A DNA stretch of 64,000 bases from Phaeobacter bryozoorum (GCF_041893525.1 NZ_CP169068.1), one strand, 5' to 3'; positions 52,837-61,688 are shown, counted from the first letter of the stretch. Numbers and translations: made by a program. The notes: generated by a model from the sequence alone, not told the origin.

Positions 52837-54012
52837 TCAGATCACCACCACATCGAGCGGTGGAAAGCCGTTGAAGCCAACAGAGGCGTAGGTCGTCGTA
52901 TAGGCTCCACAGGAATGGATCACAACGCGATCCCCTGCTTTCAGATCAAGCGGCAGCTGGTAGAGCTGCTTTTCATAGAGCACATCAGCACTGTCACAGG
53001 ACGGGCCCGCCAGAATGCAGGGGCCGGTCTGCTCATCCCCATGATCGGTGGTGATCCGGTAGCGGATAGCCTCGTCCATGGTTTCCGCCAGGCCTGAAAA
53101 TTTGCCGATATCCAGATAGACCCAGCGGTGCAGATCGTGCGCATCCTTGCGCGAGACCAGCAACACTTCGGCCGCGATCGCGCCAGCCTCAGCCACCAGG
53201 CCACGACCGGGTTCCGCCATGATCTCGGTTGCGTCGGGGAAACGTGCCTCCACGAGCGCCATGACCTCCTGCGCATAGCGATTAGGGGCCATCACCTCGG
53301 TGCCGTAGCTCGCCGGGAAACCGCCACCGATGTTCAGAAGGGTCAGCTCATGACCGGCGGATTTTGCGGCCTGCCAAACCTGGGCGACCTGATCAAGCGT
53401 GCCAGCCCACATCTGCGGCTCGCGGGTTTGCGAGCCAACGTGGAAGGATACGCCGGAGACAATCAACCCAACCTCGCGGGCGCGGTCCATCAGGCTAAGC
53501 GCCATCGCACTGGAGCAGCCGAACTTGCGGCTGAGCGGCCAATCCGCCCCGGTGGCTTCGACCAGCAGGCGGATGCAGACATGGGCACCAGGCGCATGGG
53601 CGGCCAGCTTGTCCAGCTCGGCCAAGGCATCAACCGCGAAATGGGTGATCCCGATCTCATGAGCAAAGGCGATATCGCTCGGCCGTTTGATCGTGTTGCC
53701 GAAGGAAATCTGGCCAGGCCTTGCGCCTGCAGCCAGACACATTTCAATCTCGGCGCGGCTGGCCGCATCGAAATTTGCCCCCATAGTGGTGAGCCGGCGC
53801 AGAATCTGCGCTTCTGGATTGGCTTTTACCGCATAGTGGATTCGGGCACGCCCAAGGCCTTGGGCCAGGGCGGCGTATTGCCGGGCAACAGCTTGGCTGT
53901 CAATCACCAGTGTCGGGCGGTCAAACGCGGTCTGTGCGATATAGGACAGGTGGCGAGAAACGGGGACAATAGCATCTTGACGGGCAAGTTGCCCGGTTAC
54001 GTTTGCGTTCAT
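52837..54012 (-). CDS. Ornithine/lysine decarboxylase, alanine-racemase-fold type
   Basis: This 391-residue PLP enzyme is a fold-type III decarboxylase that makes putrescine or cadaverine. The PLP lysine is Lys63 in YAVKANPEA; IGGGFP holds the phosphate-binding glycines; AGPSCDSAD holds the active-site Cys. The start at 54012 is chosen because GGAG lies six bases before it; an ATG two codons upstream has the GGAG directly abutting. GTTAC (54065-54069) and GTAAC (54079-54083) form a small dyad upstream. Ornithine versus lysine preference cannot be read. Confidence 0.9.
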   Translation of the reverse strand: MNANVTGQLARQDAIVPVSRHLSYIAQTAFDRPTLVIDSQAVARQYAALAQGLGRARIHYAVKANPEAQILRRLTTMGANFDAASRAEIEMCLAAGARPGQISFGNTIKRPSDIAFAHEIGITHFAVDALAELDKLAAHAPGAHVCIRLLVEATGADWPLSRKFGCSSAMALSLMDRAREVGLIVSGVSFHVGSQTREPQMWAGTLDQVAQVWQAAKSAGHELTLLNIGGGFPASYGTEVMAPNRYAQEVMALVEARFPDATEIMAEPGRGLVAEAGAIAAEVLLVSRKDAHDLHRWVYLDIGKFSGLAETMDEAIRYRITTDHGDEQTGPCILAGPSCDSADVLYEKQLYQLPLDLKAGDRVVIHSCGAYTTTYASVGFNGFPPLDVVVI

Positions 54013-54238
54013 GGTCATCTCCAAAAGACCCGGCCATCTATGACCGCTCACTTCAATCAGAGACGTTACCGTCGCTACGTAACCATGGGGGATAACCCTT
54101 GGGACAGAGGCGCGTGCGTTGGCGTCTGTCCGCCATATCTACCAAACACACGAGTCGATCAAGAGTTTTCTGGGCCACTGAAGCCCTTATTTTCATGGGG
54201 GATTTGATCAGATTTCAGCCATGCGCCTATTGCAACAC

Positions 54239-54436
54239 TTACCCGGTATTTCGGGGTCTGAGGCATGCACGCGGCACCCCGTCTCCTGGTTGGACGGCAC
54301 CACAGGATGCACAGCGCCACTGGCTCGCCGACTTTTCCTGACGCCAGCGACAATCCCGGCTGAGGGTGGATGTATTGTGGCGCCAAAGGAAATATCCAAG
54401 GACACCGAGCAACAGAAAGAGGATCAACACTGGCAT
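54239..54436 (-). CDS. Small membrane-anchored protein with a CxxC pair
   Basis: The 65-residue protein has one N-terminal membrane helix (VLILFLLLGVLGYFLW), a basic stretch, then WRCASCGAVQPG with a CxxC pair near residue 42 and a further Cys near residue 59. It looks like a zinc-ribbon-type cytoplasmic tail on a membrane anchor. I believe it is a real small Rhodobacterales-type gene, judging by hydrophobicity and motif. It lies 121 nt after sdhB on the same strand. Function is unknown. Confidence 0.65.
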   Translation of the reverse strand: MPVLILFLLLGVLGYFLWRHNTSTLSRDCRWRQEKSASQWRCASCGAVQPGDGVPRACLRPRNTG

Positions 54437-54557
54437 ATCGCCTGTTTACCGATCCCCACTGTCAGCCGCAACTTCGGGGCGCAGTCGCTGCTCGACAACG
54501 CAGAACGCCACCCACAGCAGGTGAGCGGCGTTCTCCCTAATCAAAGCTTGGCAGGGC

Positions 54558-55337
54558 TTAAACCGCGCGTTCAACCATCATCTGCTTGATATGCGAAATT
54601 GCCTTGGCCGGGTTCAAGCCCTTCGGGCAGGTCTTCGCACAGTTCATGATGGTGTGGCAGCGATAGAGCTTAAACGGATCCTCCAGCTCATCCAGACGCT
54701 CAGGTGTTGCCTCATCGCGGCTGTCGATGATCCAGCGGTAGGCGTGCAGCAGCGCGGCAGGCCCAAGGTAACGATCCCCGTTCCACCAGTAGCTCGGGCA
54801 GGATGTCGAGCAGCTGGCGCACATGACGCATTCATACAGCCCGTCCAGCTTCTTGCGATCCTCGATGGACTGCTTCCACTCTTTCGCGGGGCGGTTGGTC
54901 TTGGTTTCCAGCCATGGCATGATCGAGGCATGCTGGGCGTAGAAATGGGTCAGATCTGGGATTAGATCCTTCACCACCGGCATATGCGGCAGCGGGTAGA
55001 TCTTTACGTCGCCCTTGATCTCATCGAGGCCGTAGATACAGGCCAGGGTGTTGATCCCATCGATGTTCATCGCACAGGAGCCGCAGATCCCTTCGCGGCA
55101 GGACCGGCGGAATGTCAGGGTCGGATCGATCTCATTCTTGATCTTGATGAGCGCGTCCAGAACCATCGGACCGCATTTGTCCATATCGACAAAATAGGTA
55201 TCCACCTGCGGGTTCTTGCCGTCATCCGGATTCCAGCGGTAGATGCTGAATTTGCGCACATTGGTTGCGCCTTCGGGCTTGGGCCAGGTTTTACCCGTGG
55301 TGATCTTGGAATTTTTCGGAAGTGCGAATTCGACCAT
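54558..55337 (-). CDS. sdhB: Succinate dehydrogenase iron-sulfur subunit
   Basis: SdhB carries electrons from SdhA to the membrane subunits. From the ATG at 55337 the 259-residue protein has the [2Fe-2S] ligands CREGICGSC near residue 65, the CVMCASCSTSC and later CAKTCPKG cysteines of the [4Fe-4S] and [3Fe-4S] clusters, and the family start FALPKNSKI. GGAGA lies upstream. It is separated from sdhA by an unrelated gene. Confidence 0.96.
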   Translation of the reverse strand: MVEFALPKNSKITTGKTWPKPEGATNVRKFSIYRWNPDDGKNPQVDTYFVDMDKCGPMVLDALIKIKNEIDPTLTFRRSCREGICGSCAMNIDGINTLACIYGLDEIKGDVKIYPLPHMPVVKDLIPDLTHFYAQHASIMPWLETKTNRPAKEWKQSIEDRKKLDGLYECVMCASCSTSCPSYWWNGDRYLGPAALLHAYRWIIDSRDEATPERLDELEDPFKLYRCHTIMNCAKTCPKGLNPAKAISHIKQMMVERAV

Positions 55338-55487
55338 AGATCGTTCTCCTTGCTTAGCTGCCCGCCAGCCACAGGCACAAAGCGCTGCGCTGGCAGGAGA
55401 TCGGTGTCCGCGCTCCGGCAGGGCCGGAACGAAGATCTGTCGGTGTAGCGACCCGGTCGGTCGCAATCTGGTAGGCGCAGGGCAGCA

Positions 55488-56399
55488 TCAGCGCAGCCCT
55501 CCCGCCTCTATCGGCGTCTGATCTGCAAGCGACGCAAGCTTTTTGGCATCGTCAGGGTAGTGTCGGCTCAGCGCGGCAAGCAGTGCCGTGTCACGCGCTG
55601 CGATATGCAGGATCGCCTGATACTCAGCGTCACCGGACATGCGCTGCCAGCGCTGATCCGTCCGCAAATCAAAATCGGCGCCAGCCTCTGGCGTATCAAA
55701 GGACGAACCACCACCATAGCGCTGAACCTTGCCAAGGGTATTGTCAACGCAGGGCAGCCCCAGTCGATCCAGCAGAGCGGAGCGGTATTCCGCGTCATGT
55801 ATCCAGACATCATAGTCAATCACGGTCAGAGCGAGATCATCCGCCTGCGCGACCAACTCCAGCATCTTGCGGTAGCTGTCGATCGCCCGCAGCACCGAAG
55901 CGCTACGATACGCTACCGTGAAATCCGGGTTCCGTTGCAGCTTCTTCAAAAGCGAGGCCGACCAGTTCAGAAACCCACGCAGCAACAGGATATCATCGCT
56001 CAGAAGAGTCTCATCCAGATCACCGGAAACTGGCCGTTCCAGACCGAAGTCCGACGGCACCGTATCCTCATATGAGATGAGCAAAAGGCCACCGGCCTCC
56101 AGCGTTGCCCCCAACCCTGCCAGATCGCGCGTATCATGGCGCGCCAGCTGCACAGCGTTGCGCTCCACCCCCTGATGATGCGCCAGCGGCCCCCGGCCCG
56201 ATTTGCAGTTGTTGAAGAACAACGCCTGTCCGTGCGGCGCATTGCGCTGCAACCAATTGGCAACCGCATGATTGCCGGAACGACGCATCCCGAACATCCG
56301 CAGCGCAGCATCGGGCCGCCAGCCGAGTTCTGGCCAACAGCCCGCATTGCCAACAACGCCTGCAACCGGCGTCACCGATGATGTCCGACCTGTCGCCAT
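55488..56399 (-). CDS. Sulfotransferase-like P-loop protein inside the sdh operon
   Basis: This 303-residue protein contains GMRRSGNHAVANWL near residues 37-50, which resembles the PAPS-binding loop of sulfotransferases. VIDYDVWIHDAEYRSALLDRLGL, about two thirds along, fits the same family pattern. No signal peptide or membrane helix is clear. The ATG at 56399 has AGGTGG seven or so bases before it. It lies between sdhA (90 nt) and sdhB (150 nt) in the same direction, with a hairpin upstream. The acceptor is unknown; any link with respiration is inference. Confidence 0.6.
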   Translation of the reverse strand: MATGRTSSVTPVAGVVGNAGCWPELGWRPDAALRMFGMRRSGNHAVANWLQRNAPHGQALFFNNCKSGRGPLAHHQGVERNAVQLARHDTRDLAGLGATLEAGGLLLISYEDTVPSDFGLERPVSGDLDETLLSDDILLLRGFLNWSASLLKKLQRNPDFTVAYRSASVLRAIDSYRKMLELVAQADDLALTVIDYDVWIHDAEYRSALLDRLGLPCVDNTLGKVQRYGGGSSFDTPEAGADFDLRTDQRWQRMSGDAEYQAILHIAARDTALLAALSRHYPDDAKKLASLADQTPIEAGGLR

Positions 56400-56430
56400 C
56401 ACGCGACCACCTGCACAGATGTCGCCACTC

Positions 56431-56446
56431 CCCCGCGTATGCGGGG
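56431..56446 (-). terminator. Hairpin between sdhA and the inserted gene
   Basis: CCCCGC (56431-56436), loop GTAT, GCGGGG (56441-56446) lies 44-59 nt after the sdhA stop. There is no T-run on the minus strand, so it may be an mRNA processing or stability element rather than a full terminator; sdhB must be transcribed from somewhere beyond it. Confidence 0.4.
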
Positions 56447-56489
56447 AAATGTTGCAATCTGATATGCTGGGGCTGCCTGCATCACGCTC

Positions 56490-58295
56490 TTAGAAGGTCC
56501 GTGCTTTGGGCGCGATCTTCGCCTCGCTGATGCCACCTTCGGCCTCAGTGGTGAGCGGCTCGACGATCACCGGGCGATAGGACAGATCCACCTTGTTGCC
56601 ATCGACGCGGCTGACGGTATGAACCCGCCAGTTTTCGTCGTCTCGGTTGGTGAAATCCTCATGCGCGTGGGCGCCACGGCTTTCCTTGCGCGCCTCGGCG
56701 CCAACGATAGTGGCCAGCGCGTTTGGCATCAGGTTGGTCAGCTCCAGCGTTTCCATCAGGTCCGAGTTCCACACCAGAGACCGATCGGTCACAGCCAGAT
56801 CATCAAGCTTGGCAGCGATCGCTGTCATCTTGGTTACGCCTTCGGACATGGTCTCCGAGGTGCGGAATACGGCAGCGTCGCTTTGCATGGTGCGCTGCAT
56901 CTCAAGACGCAGATCAGCGGTCGGTATACCGCCCTTCGCGTGGCGCAGACCATCAAACCGATCAAAGGCCTTGTCGACCTGTGCTTGGTTCAGCACCGGG
57001 TTCGGGGCATCCGCATCGACAACCTTGCCCGCACGGATCGCTGCGGCGCGGCCAAAGACCACGAGGTCGATCAGCGAATTCGACCCCAAACGGTTGGCAC
57101 CATGCACCGAGGCGCAGCCCGCCTCGCCCACAGCCATGAGGCCCGGCACAACGGCGGTCGGGTTATCTGCGGTCGGGTTCAGCACCTCGCCCCAATAGTT
57201 GGTCGGGATGCCGCCCATGTTGTAGTGCACCGTGGGCAGAACCGGGATCGGTTCCTTGGTCACGTCAACACCGGCAAAGATCTTGGCGCTTTCGGAAATG
57301 CCCGGCAGCCGCTCGGCGAGCGCCTCGGCCGGCAGGTGGCTGAGGTTCAGGTGAATGTGGTCGCCATGCTCGCCAACACCGCGGCCTTCGCGGATTTCCA
57401 TGGTCATCGAACGCGAAACATAGTCACGCGGCGCGAGGTCCTTATACTGGGGCGCATAGCGCTCCATGAACCGCTCGCCTTCGGAGTTGGTAAGATAGCC
57501 ACCCTCGCCACGCGCGCCCTCGGTGATCAGACAGCCAGAGCCGTAGATGCCGGTCGGGTGGAACTGCACGAACTCCATGTCCTGCAGCGCCAGGCCTGCG
57601 CGCGCCACCATGCCGCCGCCGTCGCCGGTGCAGGTATGCGCCGAGGTGGCAGAGAAGTACGCCCGTCCGTAACCGCCGGTCGCCAGCACAACCATCTTGG
57701 CGTTGAAGACATGCATGGTGCCGTCGTCCAGCTTCCAGCAGACAACGCCCTGACACTGCCCGTCCTCGGACATGATCAGGTCGATGGCGAAATACTCGAC
57801 ATAGAACTCAGCATTGTTCTTCAGCGACTGACCATAGAGTGTGTGCAGAATGGCGTGGCCGGTCCGGTCCGCAGCGGCACAGGTCCGCTGCACGGCGGGA
57901 CCCTCGCCGAACTCTGTGGTGTGACCGCCAAAGGGACGCTGATAGATCTTGCCTTCCTCGGTACGCGAGAACGGCACGCCGTAATGCTCCAGCTCATAAA
58001 CCGCCTTGGGCGCTTCACGGGCCAGATATTCCATCGCGTCGGTGTCACCCAGCCAGTCAGACCCCTTGACTGTGTCATACATGTGCCACTGCCAGTGATC
58101 AGGCCCCATATTTGACAGCGATGCCGCGATGCCGCCCTGCGCCGCGACGGTGTGGGAGCGGGTCGGGAACACCTTGGTCACACAGGCTGTGCGCAGGCCC
58201 TGTTCTGCCATGCCGAGGGTCGCACGGAGGCCAGCACCACCGGCGCCAACCACGACCACGTCATAATCATGTGTTTCGTATTCGTAAGCAGCCAT
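56490..58295 (-). CDS. sdhA: Succinate dehydrogenase flavoprotein subunit
   Basis: SdhA oxidises succinate to fumarate in the TCA cycle. The 601 residues have the FAD motif VVVGAGGAGL near residue 14, His48 in TRSHTVAAQGG as the likely covalent FAD site, and the conserved HPTGIYGSGCLITEGARGEGG region near residue 245. It follows sdhD by 15 nt. Its normal partner sdhB is displaced by one inserted gene. Confidence 0.97.
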   Translation of the reverse strand: MAAYEYETHDYDVVVVGAGGAGLRATLGMAEQGLRTACVTKVFPTRSHTVAAQGGIAASLSNMGPDHWQWHMYDTVKGSDWLGDTDAMEYLAREAPKAVYELEHYGVPFSRTEEGKIYQRPFGGHTTEFGEGPAVQRTCAAADRTGHAILHTLYGQSLKNNAEFYVEYFAIDLIMSEDGQCQGVVCWKLDDGTMHVFNAKMVVLATGGYGRAYFSATSAHTCTGDGGGMVARAGLALQDMEFVQFHPTGIYGSGCLITEGARGEGGYLTNSEGERFMERYAPQYKDLAPRDYVSRSMTMEIREGRGVGEHGDHIHLNLSHLPAEALAERLPGISESAKIFAGVDVTKEPIPVLPTVHYNMGGIPTNYWGEVLNPTADNPTAVVPGLMAVGEAGCASVHGANRLGSNSLIDLVVFGRAAAIRAGKVVDADAPNPVLNQAQVDKAFDRFDGLRHAKGGIPTADLRLEMQRTMQSDAAVFRTSETMSEGVTKMTAIAAKLDDLAVTDRSLVWNSDLMETLELTNLMPNALATIVGAEARKESRGAHAHEDFTNRDDENWRVHTVSRVDGNKVDLSYRPVIVEPLTTEAEGGISEAKIAPKARTF

Positions 58296-58310
58296 TGAGA
58301 ACCTCGGAAT

Positions 58311-58682
58311 TTACAGGGCCAGGCGGATCAGCGCATAGGCGCTGACAGCGGCCACGGCATAGGACAGGCAGGTGATCAGAATAATCGTCAGACGACCTGC
58401 AAAACCGTGAACATAGTCTTCGATCATAATCTGCGCGCCGGATTTGAAGTGCATCATGCCCACCCAGATGGTCAGCAGAGCAACCAGCGCCGGGAACGGG
58501 CGCGCGTAATAGGCTGTGATCTCTTCGTAGGATCCCCCCAGCGCGGAGCCAAAGGTGAAGACAAACAGCGGAACCAGGATCAGCAATCCGATGGAGCTGA
58601 CCTGCATCGACCAGTGATGTGCTGTACCGGATTTTGCTGCACCCATGCCAACGGCACGCTTGCGATCTGTCAAATAGCGCAT
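58311..58682 (-). CDS. sdhD: Succinate dehydrogenase membrane anchor subunit SdhD
   Basis: This 123-residue protein has three membrane helices and holds part of the haem b and quinone site. HHWSMQVSSIGLLIL near residue 22 matches the SdhD pattern in alphaproteobacteria. It lies 18 nt after sdhC and 15 nt before sdhA. Confidence 0.93.
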   Translation of the reverse strand: MRYLTDRKRAVGMGAAKSGTAHHWSMQVSSIGLLILVPLFVFTFGSALGGSYEEITAYYARPFPALVALLTIWVGMMHFKSGAQIMIEDYVHGFAGRLTIILITCLSYAVAAVSAYALIRLAL

Positions 58683-58700
58683 TGCGACAACTCCTTCAGC

Positions 58701-59084
58701 TCAGACGATAAAAAGGGTGAGGACGGTCAGAACAACCGATCCGATAATGACGGCCCAGCCCAGTTTCTGCGCGGGTTCCAGATCCAACATCTTGCCGTTG
58801 TCCCAGATCAGGTGACGCACACCGGCCAGCGTGTGGTACCAGAGGCCCAGCACTGACAGGCTCATCACGATGTCGCCGAGCCAGCTGGTCATCACCGCAT
58901 TTGCGGTGCGGAAATAATCTTCAGAAGTTGCCGCCGCCAGAAACCACCAGGCGATCAATAGCGCGCTCACAAGCAAGGCATTGCCCGTAATCCGCGTCAG
59001 GATCGAGGTGATCGAAGTGATCTGCGGGCGGTAGACCTGCAAATGTGGCGAAAGCGGGCGGTTGCCCCGATTTACATCGGCCAT
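58701..59084 (-). CDS. sdhC: Succinate dehydrogenase cytochrome b556 subunit SdhC
   Basis: This 127-residue protein starts MADVNRGNRPLSPHLQVYR, the SdhC family start, at ATG 59084 with AAGGAG upstream. It has three membrane segments and LWYHTLAGVRHLIWD near residue 85, containing the haem-ligand histidine. It heads the sdhCDA-x-sdhB operon. Two GTGATCACA palindromes lie 115-144 nt before it. Confidence 0.94.
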   Translation of the reverse strand: MADVNRGNRPLSPHLQVYRPQITSITSILTRITGNALLVSALLIAWWFLAAATSEDYFRTANAVMTSWLGDIVMSLSVLGLWYHTLAGVRHLIWDNGKMLDLEPAQKLGWAVIIGSVVLTVLTLFIV

Positions 59085-59198
59085 GTTGGCTCCTTTCCGG
59101 TTAGCTGACGACGTTTTAGCGGTTTTTTGCGTCCTGTCACGCAAACGAGCGGTAAAAATGCGCAGTTATTTTTGGGAATGCTACGAAAACAACAATAT

Positions 59199-59228
59199 GT
59201 GATCACACGGTTCCGGTAAGTGATCACA
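59199..59228. promoter_or_regulatory. Tandem GTGATCACA sites upstream of sdhC
   Basis: GTGATCACA occurs at 59199-59207 and again at 59220-59228. The starts are 21 bp apart, two turns of the helix. Each contains the palindrome TGATCA within a longer dyad (TGTGATCACA for the first copy). They lie in the AT-rich 192-nt region between sdhC and the VWA gene, where the sdh promoter must be. Confidence 0.65.
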
Positions 59229-59276
59229 AAACAGCATATAGGTAAATCCTTACAGAATCACATGGTGTTCGCGAAT

Positions 59277-59966
59277 TTAATGGACTGACGGGACAAAGCT
59301 GCCCAAATCTGCATTTTGCTGTGCCACTTCCCGCAACAGTTTTTTGCGGATCGCATCTGGATAGTCGTCGAATCTGGCCGCAGTCTGAACAAAGGCGCCG
59401 GGTCCGTGAATGAGCTGTTCAAAGAAGTACGCCGTCAGATCCGGCTCGCTCTCCTCAATTGCAAGCGCATTGACAGTCACCCCTGCCGCGCTGAGAGCAC
59501 CGCGCATCGCCGTCGGCTCGATCCCCTCATTCGACGGCCCGTCACCAGAAACATCGATCACCCGGCGGCGACAGCTCGGCACCAGCTGGAACTGCTCCAA
59601 CGCCAGCTGCAGTGCCTCACCGATGCCGGTTGCGTAGTTGCGCCAGGGGCGCGGAGCACTGGCAATCTCCGCAGCCAGCCGGTCGACCGCCGGGAAATCT
59701 GTGACGCTGCGCCAGCTGAGCGTCAGGTCCTGGCGCCCGCTGCCCGACCATTGAATTAGCGCTACCCGCGCCTGTGCCCGCACCAGAGCCTCGGCGATGA
59801 TCCCATCGCGCAGCGCCGCAGCCAATCCCTCCATCTGCGTGCGGTATTCCTCGACATCGACGCTGCCGGAGACGTCAACCGCCAGAACCAAGGCAAGATC
59901 GCACGCCCGCGCCTGCATCGGCGCCAGTGTCACAAGCATAAAAACGCACAGTCGAAGGATCCGCAT
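59277..59966 (-). CDS. DUF1194 von Willebrand factor A-domain protein, exported
   Basis: The 229-residue protein has a signal peptide (cleavage near residue 21, before CDLALVLAVD) and a VWA domain with the MIDAS metal motif DVSGSVD near residue 31 and DVSGDGPSNEG near residue 138. It is likely a periplasmic metal-dependent binding protein. Function in this family is not known. It lies upstream of sdhC on the same strand, after the histidine phosphatase gene. Confidence 0.87.
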   Translation of the reverse strand: MRILRLCVFMLVTLAPMQARACDLALVLAVDVSGSVDVEEYRTQMEGLAAALRDGIIAEALVRAQARVALIQWSGSGRQDLTLSWRSVTDFPAVDRLAAEIASAPRPWRNYATGIGEALQLALEQFQLVPSCRRRVIDVSGDGPSNEGIEPTAMRGALSAAGVTVNALAIEESEPDLTAYFFEQLIHGPGAFVQTAARFDDYPDAIRKKLLREVAQQNADLGSFVPSVH

Positions 59967-59998
59967 ATTCCAAGCTTAGCGAAAACAAGGCGGTTGCC

Positions 59999-60631
59999 CT
60001 ATCGTTTTTCGCAGCCCGCCCGCTGTCCCGCAAACAGGGTCTCGATCGGCGCCCAGTGACCCAGCACCTGGCGGCTGTGCCGATCATAGGCGAACCAATT
60101 GCCGCCACCAGCGGACTGATCCCAGCGCCGGTCAATCGCCACGCCCCTCAAGGCGCAGTATAGCAGTGTGCCGACCGCCCCATGACCACAGAAAACTAGC
60201 GCTAAATCCGGGTAATCCTGCTCCACCGCCTGAACCTCCCGCTGGATCCGCGCCTGCGCATCCACAGCTCTCTCGCAGCCTCGTACCGACTGCGACGGCT
60301 TCGCAAAGAAGGCATCAGCCTGCACCTCAAAGGCGTCAGGCAAAAGATACCCTGTGCTGGAGCGATCGTTCTCATGCGTGTCCGGTCGACAGCTGACCAG
60401 CGCCCCAAGCGCGGCGGCCAGCGGCGCGGCGGTCTCGACCGCTTTGCGTTCGGCGCTGGCGATCACCGCCGCCTTGCCTGTCGGCTGCAATATCGTCAGA
60501 CGCTGCGCCAGGTGCGCCACCCGCGCTGAGCCGATCGCGGACAGCCCCCAATCAGGCGGGGCGACAGCCGCGTCTATCTCCACCTGCGGATGCGTGATGT
60601 AAAGAACAGTGGCGGGATCAAGTTCGATCAT
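59999..60631 (-). CDS. Histidine phosphatase-family protein with an altered RHG motif
   Basis: This 210-residue protein fits the phosphoglycerate-mutase-like fold: ASAERKAVETAAPLA near residue 58 and VFCGHGAVGTLLYCAL near residue 147 (second His). The usual RHG at the start is replaced by THP (Thr13-His14-Pro15), so the nucleophile His is kept but the arginine is lost. It may act on a small phosphorylated metabolite, or be a weak or inactive phosphatase. It lies 25 nt after mch. Confidence 0.8.
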   Translation of the reverse strand: MIELDPATVLYITHPQVEIDAAVAPPDWGLSAIGSARVAHLAQRLTILQPTGKAAVIASAERKAVETAAPLAAALGALVSCRPDTHENDRSSTGYLLPDAFEVQADAFFAKPSQSVRGCERAVDAQARIQREVQAVEQDYPDLALVFCGHGAVGTLLYCALRGVAIDRRWDQSAGGGNWFAYDRHSRQVLGHWAPIETLFAGQRAGCEKR

Positions 60632-60656
60632 TTCACACCCATTGATCCCGCGTAGG

Positions 60657-61688
60657 TCATCGTGGCATCAGCGCCCAATAGTCCAGATCCAACAGGACCT
60701 CGGGCCGATATTTGCCGTCATCCCCCTTGAGCTGGAACGGAGCACCGCCACTCGTCGCAACCAGACGTAACCGGATTGCCCCAACCCCGGGAGCCGCGGT
60801 TTCCGCCTTGTCCAGAACCTCCGACCAGGCGCGAATGGTCATGCCGGACGTGCAGGGGTTTGCGTGGGCGCCTCCATTCAGCCCCACGATCATCTGTGCA
60901 TTGGCAAGGCCGTTGAACGACAGCGCCCGCGCCATGGAAATCACATGACCACCATAAATCAATCGTGAGCCATCAGGCCGCGCGGTGGTGTCGAAATGCA
61001 CTTTGGCCGTGTTCTGCCACAGGCGCGTGGCCAGCATGTGCTCAGCCTCTTCAACAGTGACCCCGTCAATATGGTCTATCTGCTCGCCAACCTCATAGTC
61101 GCCCCAGCGATGCGTCTCGCCTGCCAGCGTGAAATCATAGTTGGAAAAATCCAGCCCGGCAGGAATGACCAGCTCCTCAGCAGAGATCACCCTGGCCAGG
61201 TCCGGAATGCAGGTCTCCGGCGCAGGGACGTCCAGATCGCCTTTGCGCACCATCACCCAGCGAACATAGTCAAGCACGCAATCATCATGTTGGTTGAGGC
61301 CACGCGTCCGCACGTAGACCACGCCGGACTTTCCGTTTGAGTTCTGCTTGACCCCAATCACCTCACTCTCGGCGCGCAGGGTGTCGCCCGGGTAAACAGG
61401 CAGGTGCCAGCGCCCCTCCGCATAACCGAGGTTCGCCACCGCATTCAGCGAAACATCCGGCACGGTTTTGCCAAAAACCATGTGAAACGCCGCCAGATCC
61501 TCCAGCGGCGATTGAGCCAGACCACATCCGCGCGCAAATTCATCCGAGGAATAGAGCGCATGTCGCGCCGGGTAGAGCGCATGATACAATGCGCGCTCCC
61601 CACCTGAAACCGTCCGCGGCACTGCATGATGCAGCACGTCGCCGACGGCATAGTCCTCAAAGAACCGGCCCGGATTGGTCTTGGCCAT
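60657..61688 (-). CDS. mch: Mesaconyl-C1-CoA hydratase (MaoC family)
   Basis: Mch hydrates mesaconyl-C1-CoA to beta-methylmalyl-CoA in the ethylmalonyl-CoA pathway. The 343-residue protein has the two-hotdog MaoC layout, starting NPGRFFEDYAVGDVL; the second half has RLIYGGHVISMARALSFNGL near residue 240. Length and start match the Rhodobacter enzyme. It shares one base with DUF1737 and belongs to the mcl2-nnrU-DUF1737-mch transcript. Confidence 0.92.
   Translation of the reverse strand: MAKTNPGRFFEDYAVGDVLHHAVPRTVSGGERALYHALYPARHALYSSDEFARGCGLAQSPLEDLAAFHMVFGKTVPDVSLNAVANLGYAEGRWHLPVYPGDTLRAESEVIGVKQNSNGKSGVVYVRTRGLNQHDDCVLDYVRWVMVRKGDLDVPAPETCIPDLARVISAEELVIPAGLDFSNYDFTLAGETHRWGDYEVGEQIDHIDGVTVEEAEHMLATRLWQNTAKVHFDTTARPDGSRLIYGGHVISMARALSFNGLANAQMIVGLNGGAHANPCTSGMTIRAWSEVLDKAETAAPGVGAIRLRLVATSGGAPFQLKGDDGKYRPEVLLDLDYWALMPR

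Noticed and set aside
56619..58115. A 498-codon open frame antisense to sdhA
   Set aside because: It is a shadow of sdhA created by high GC3; composition is unnatural and no motif is visible.
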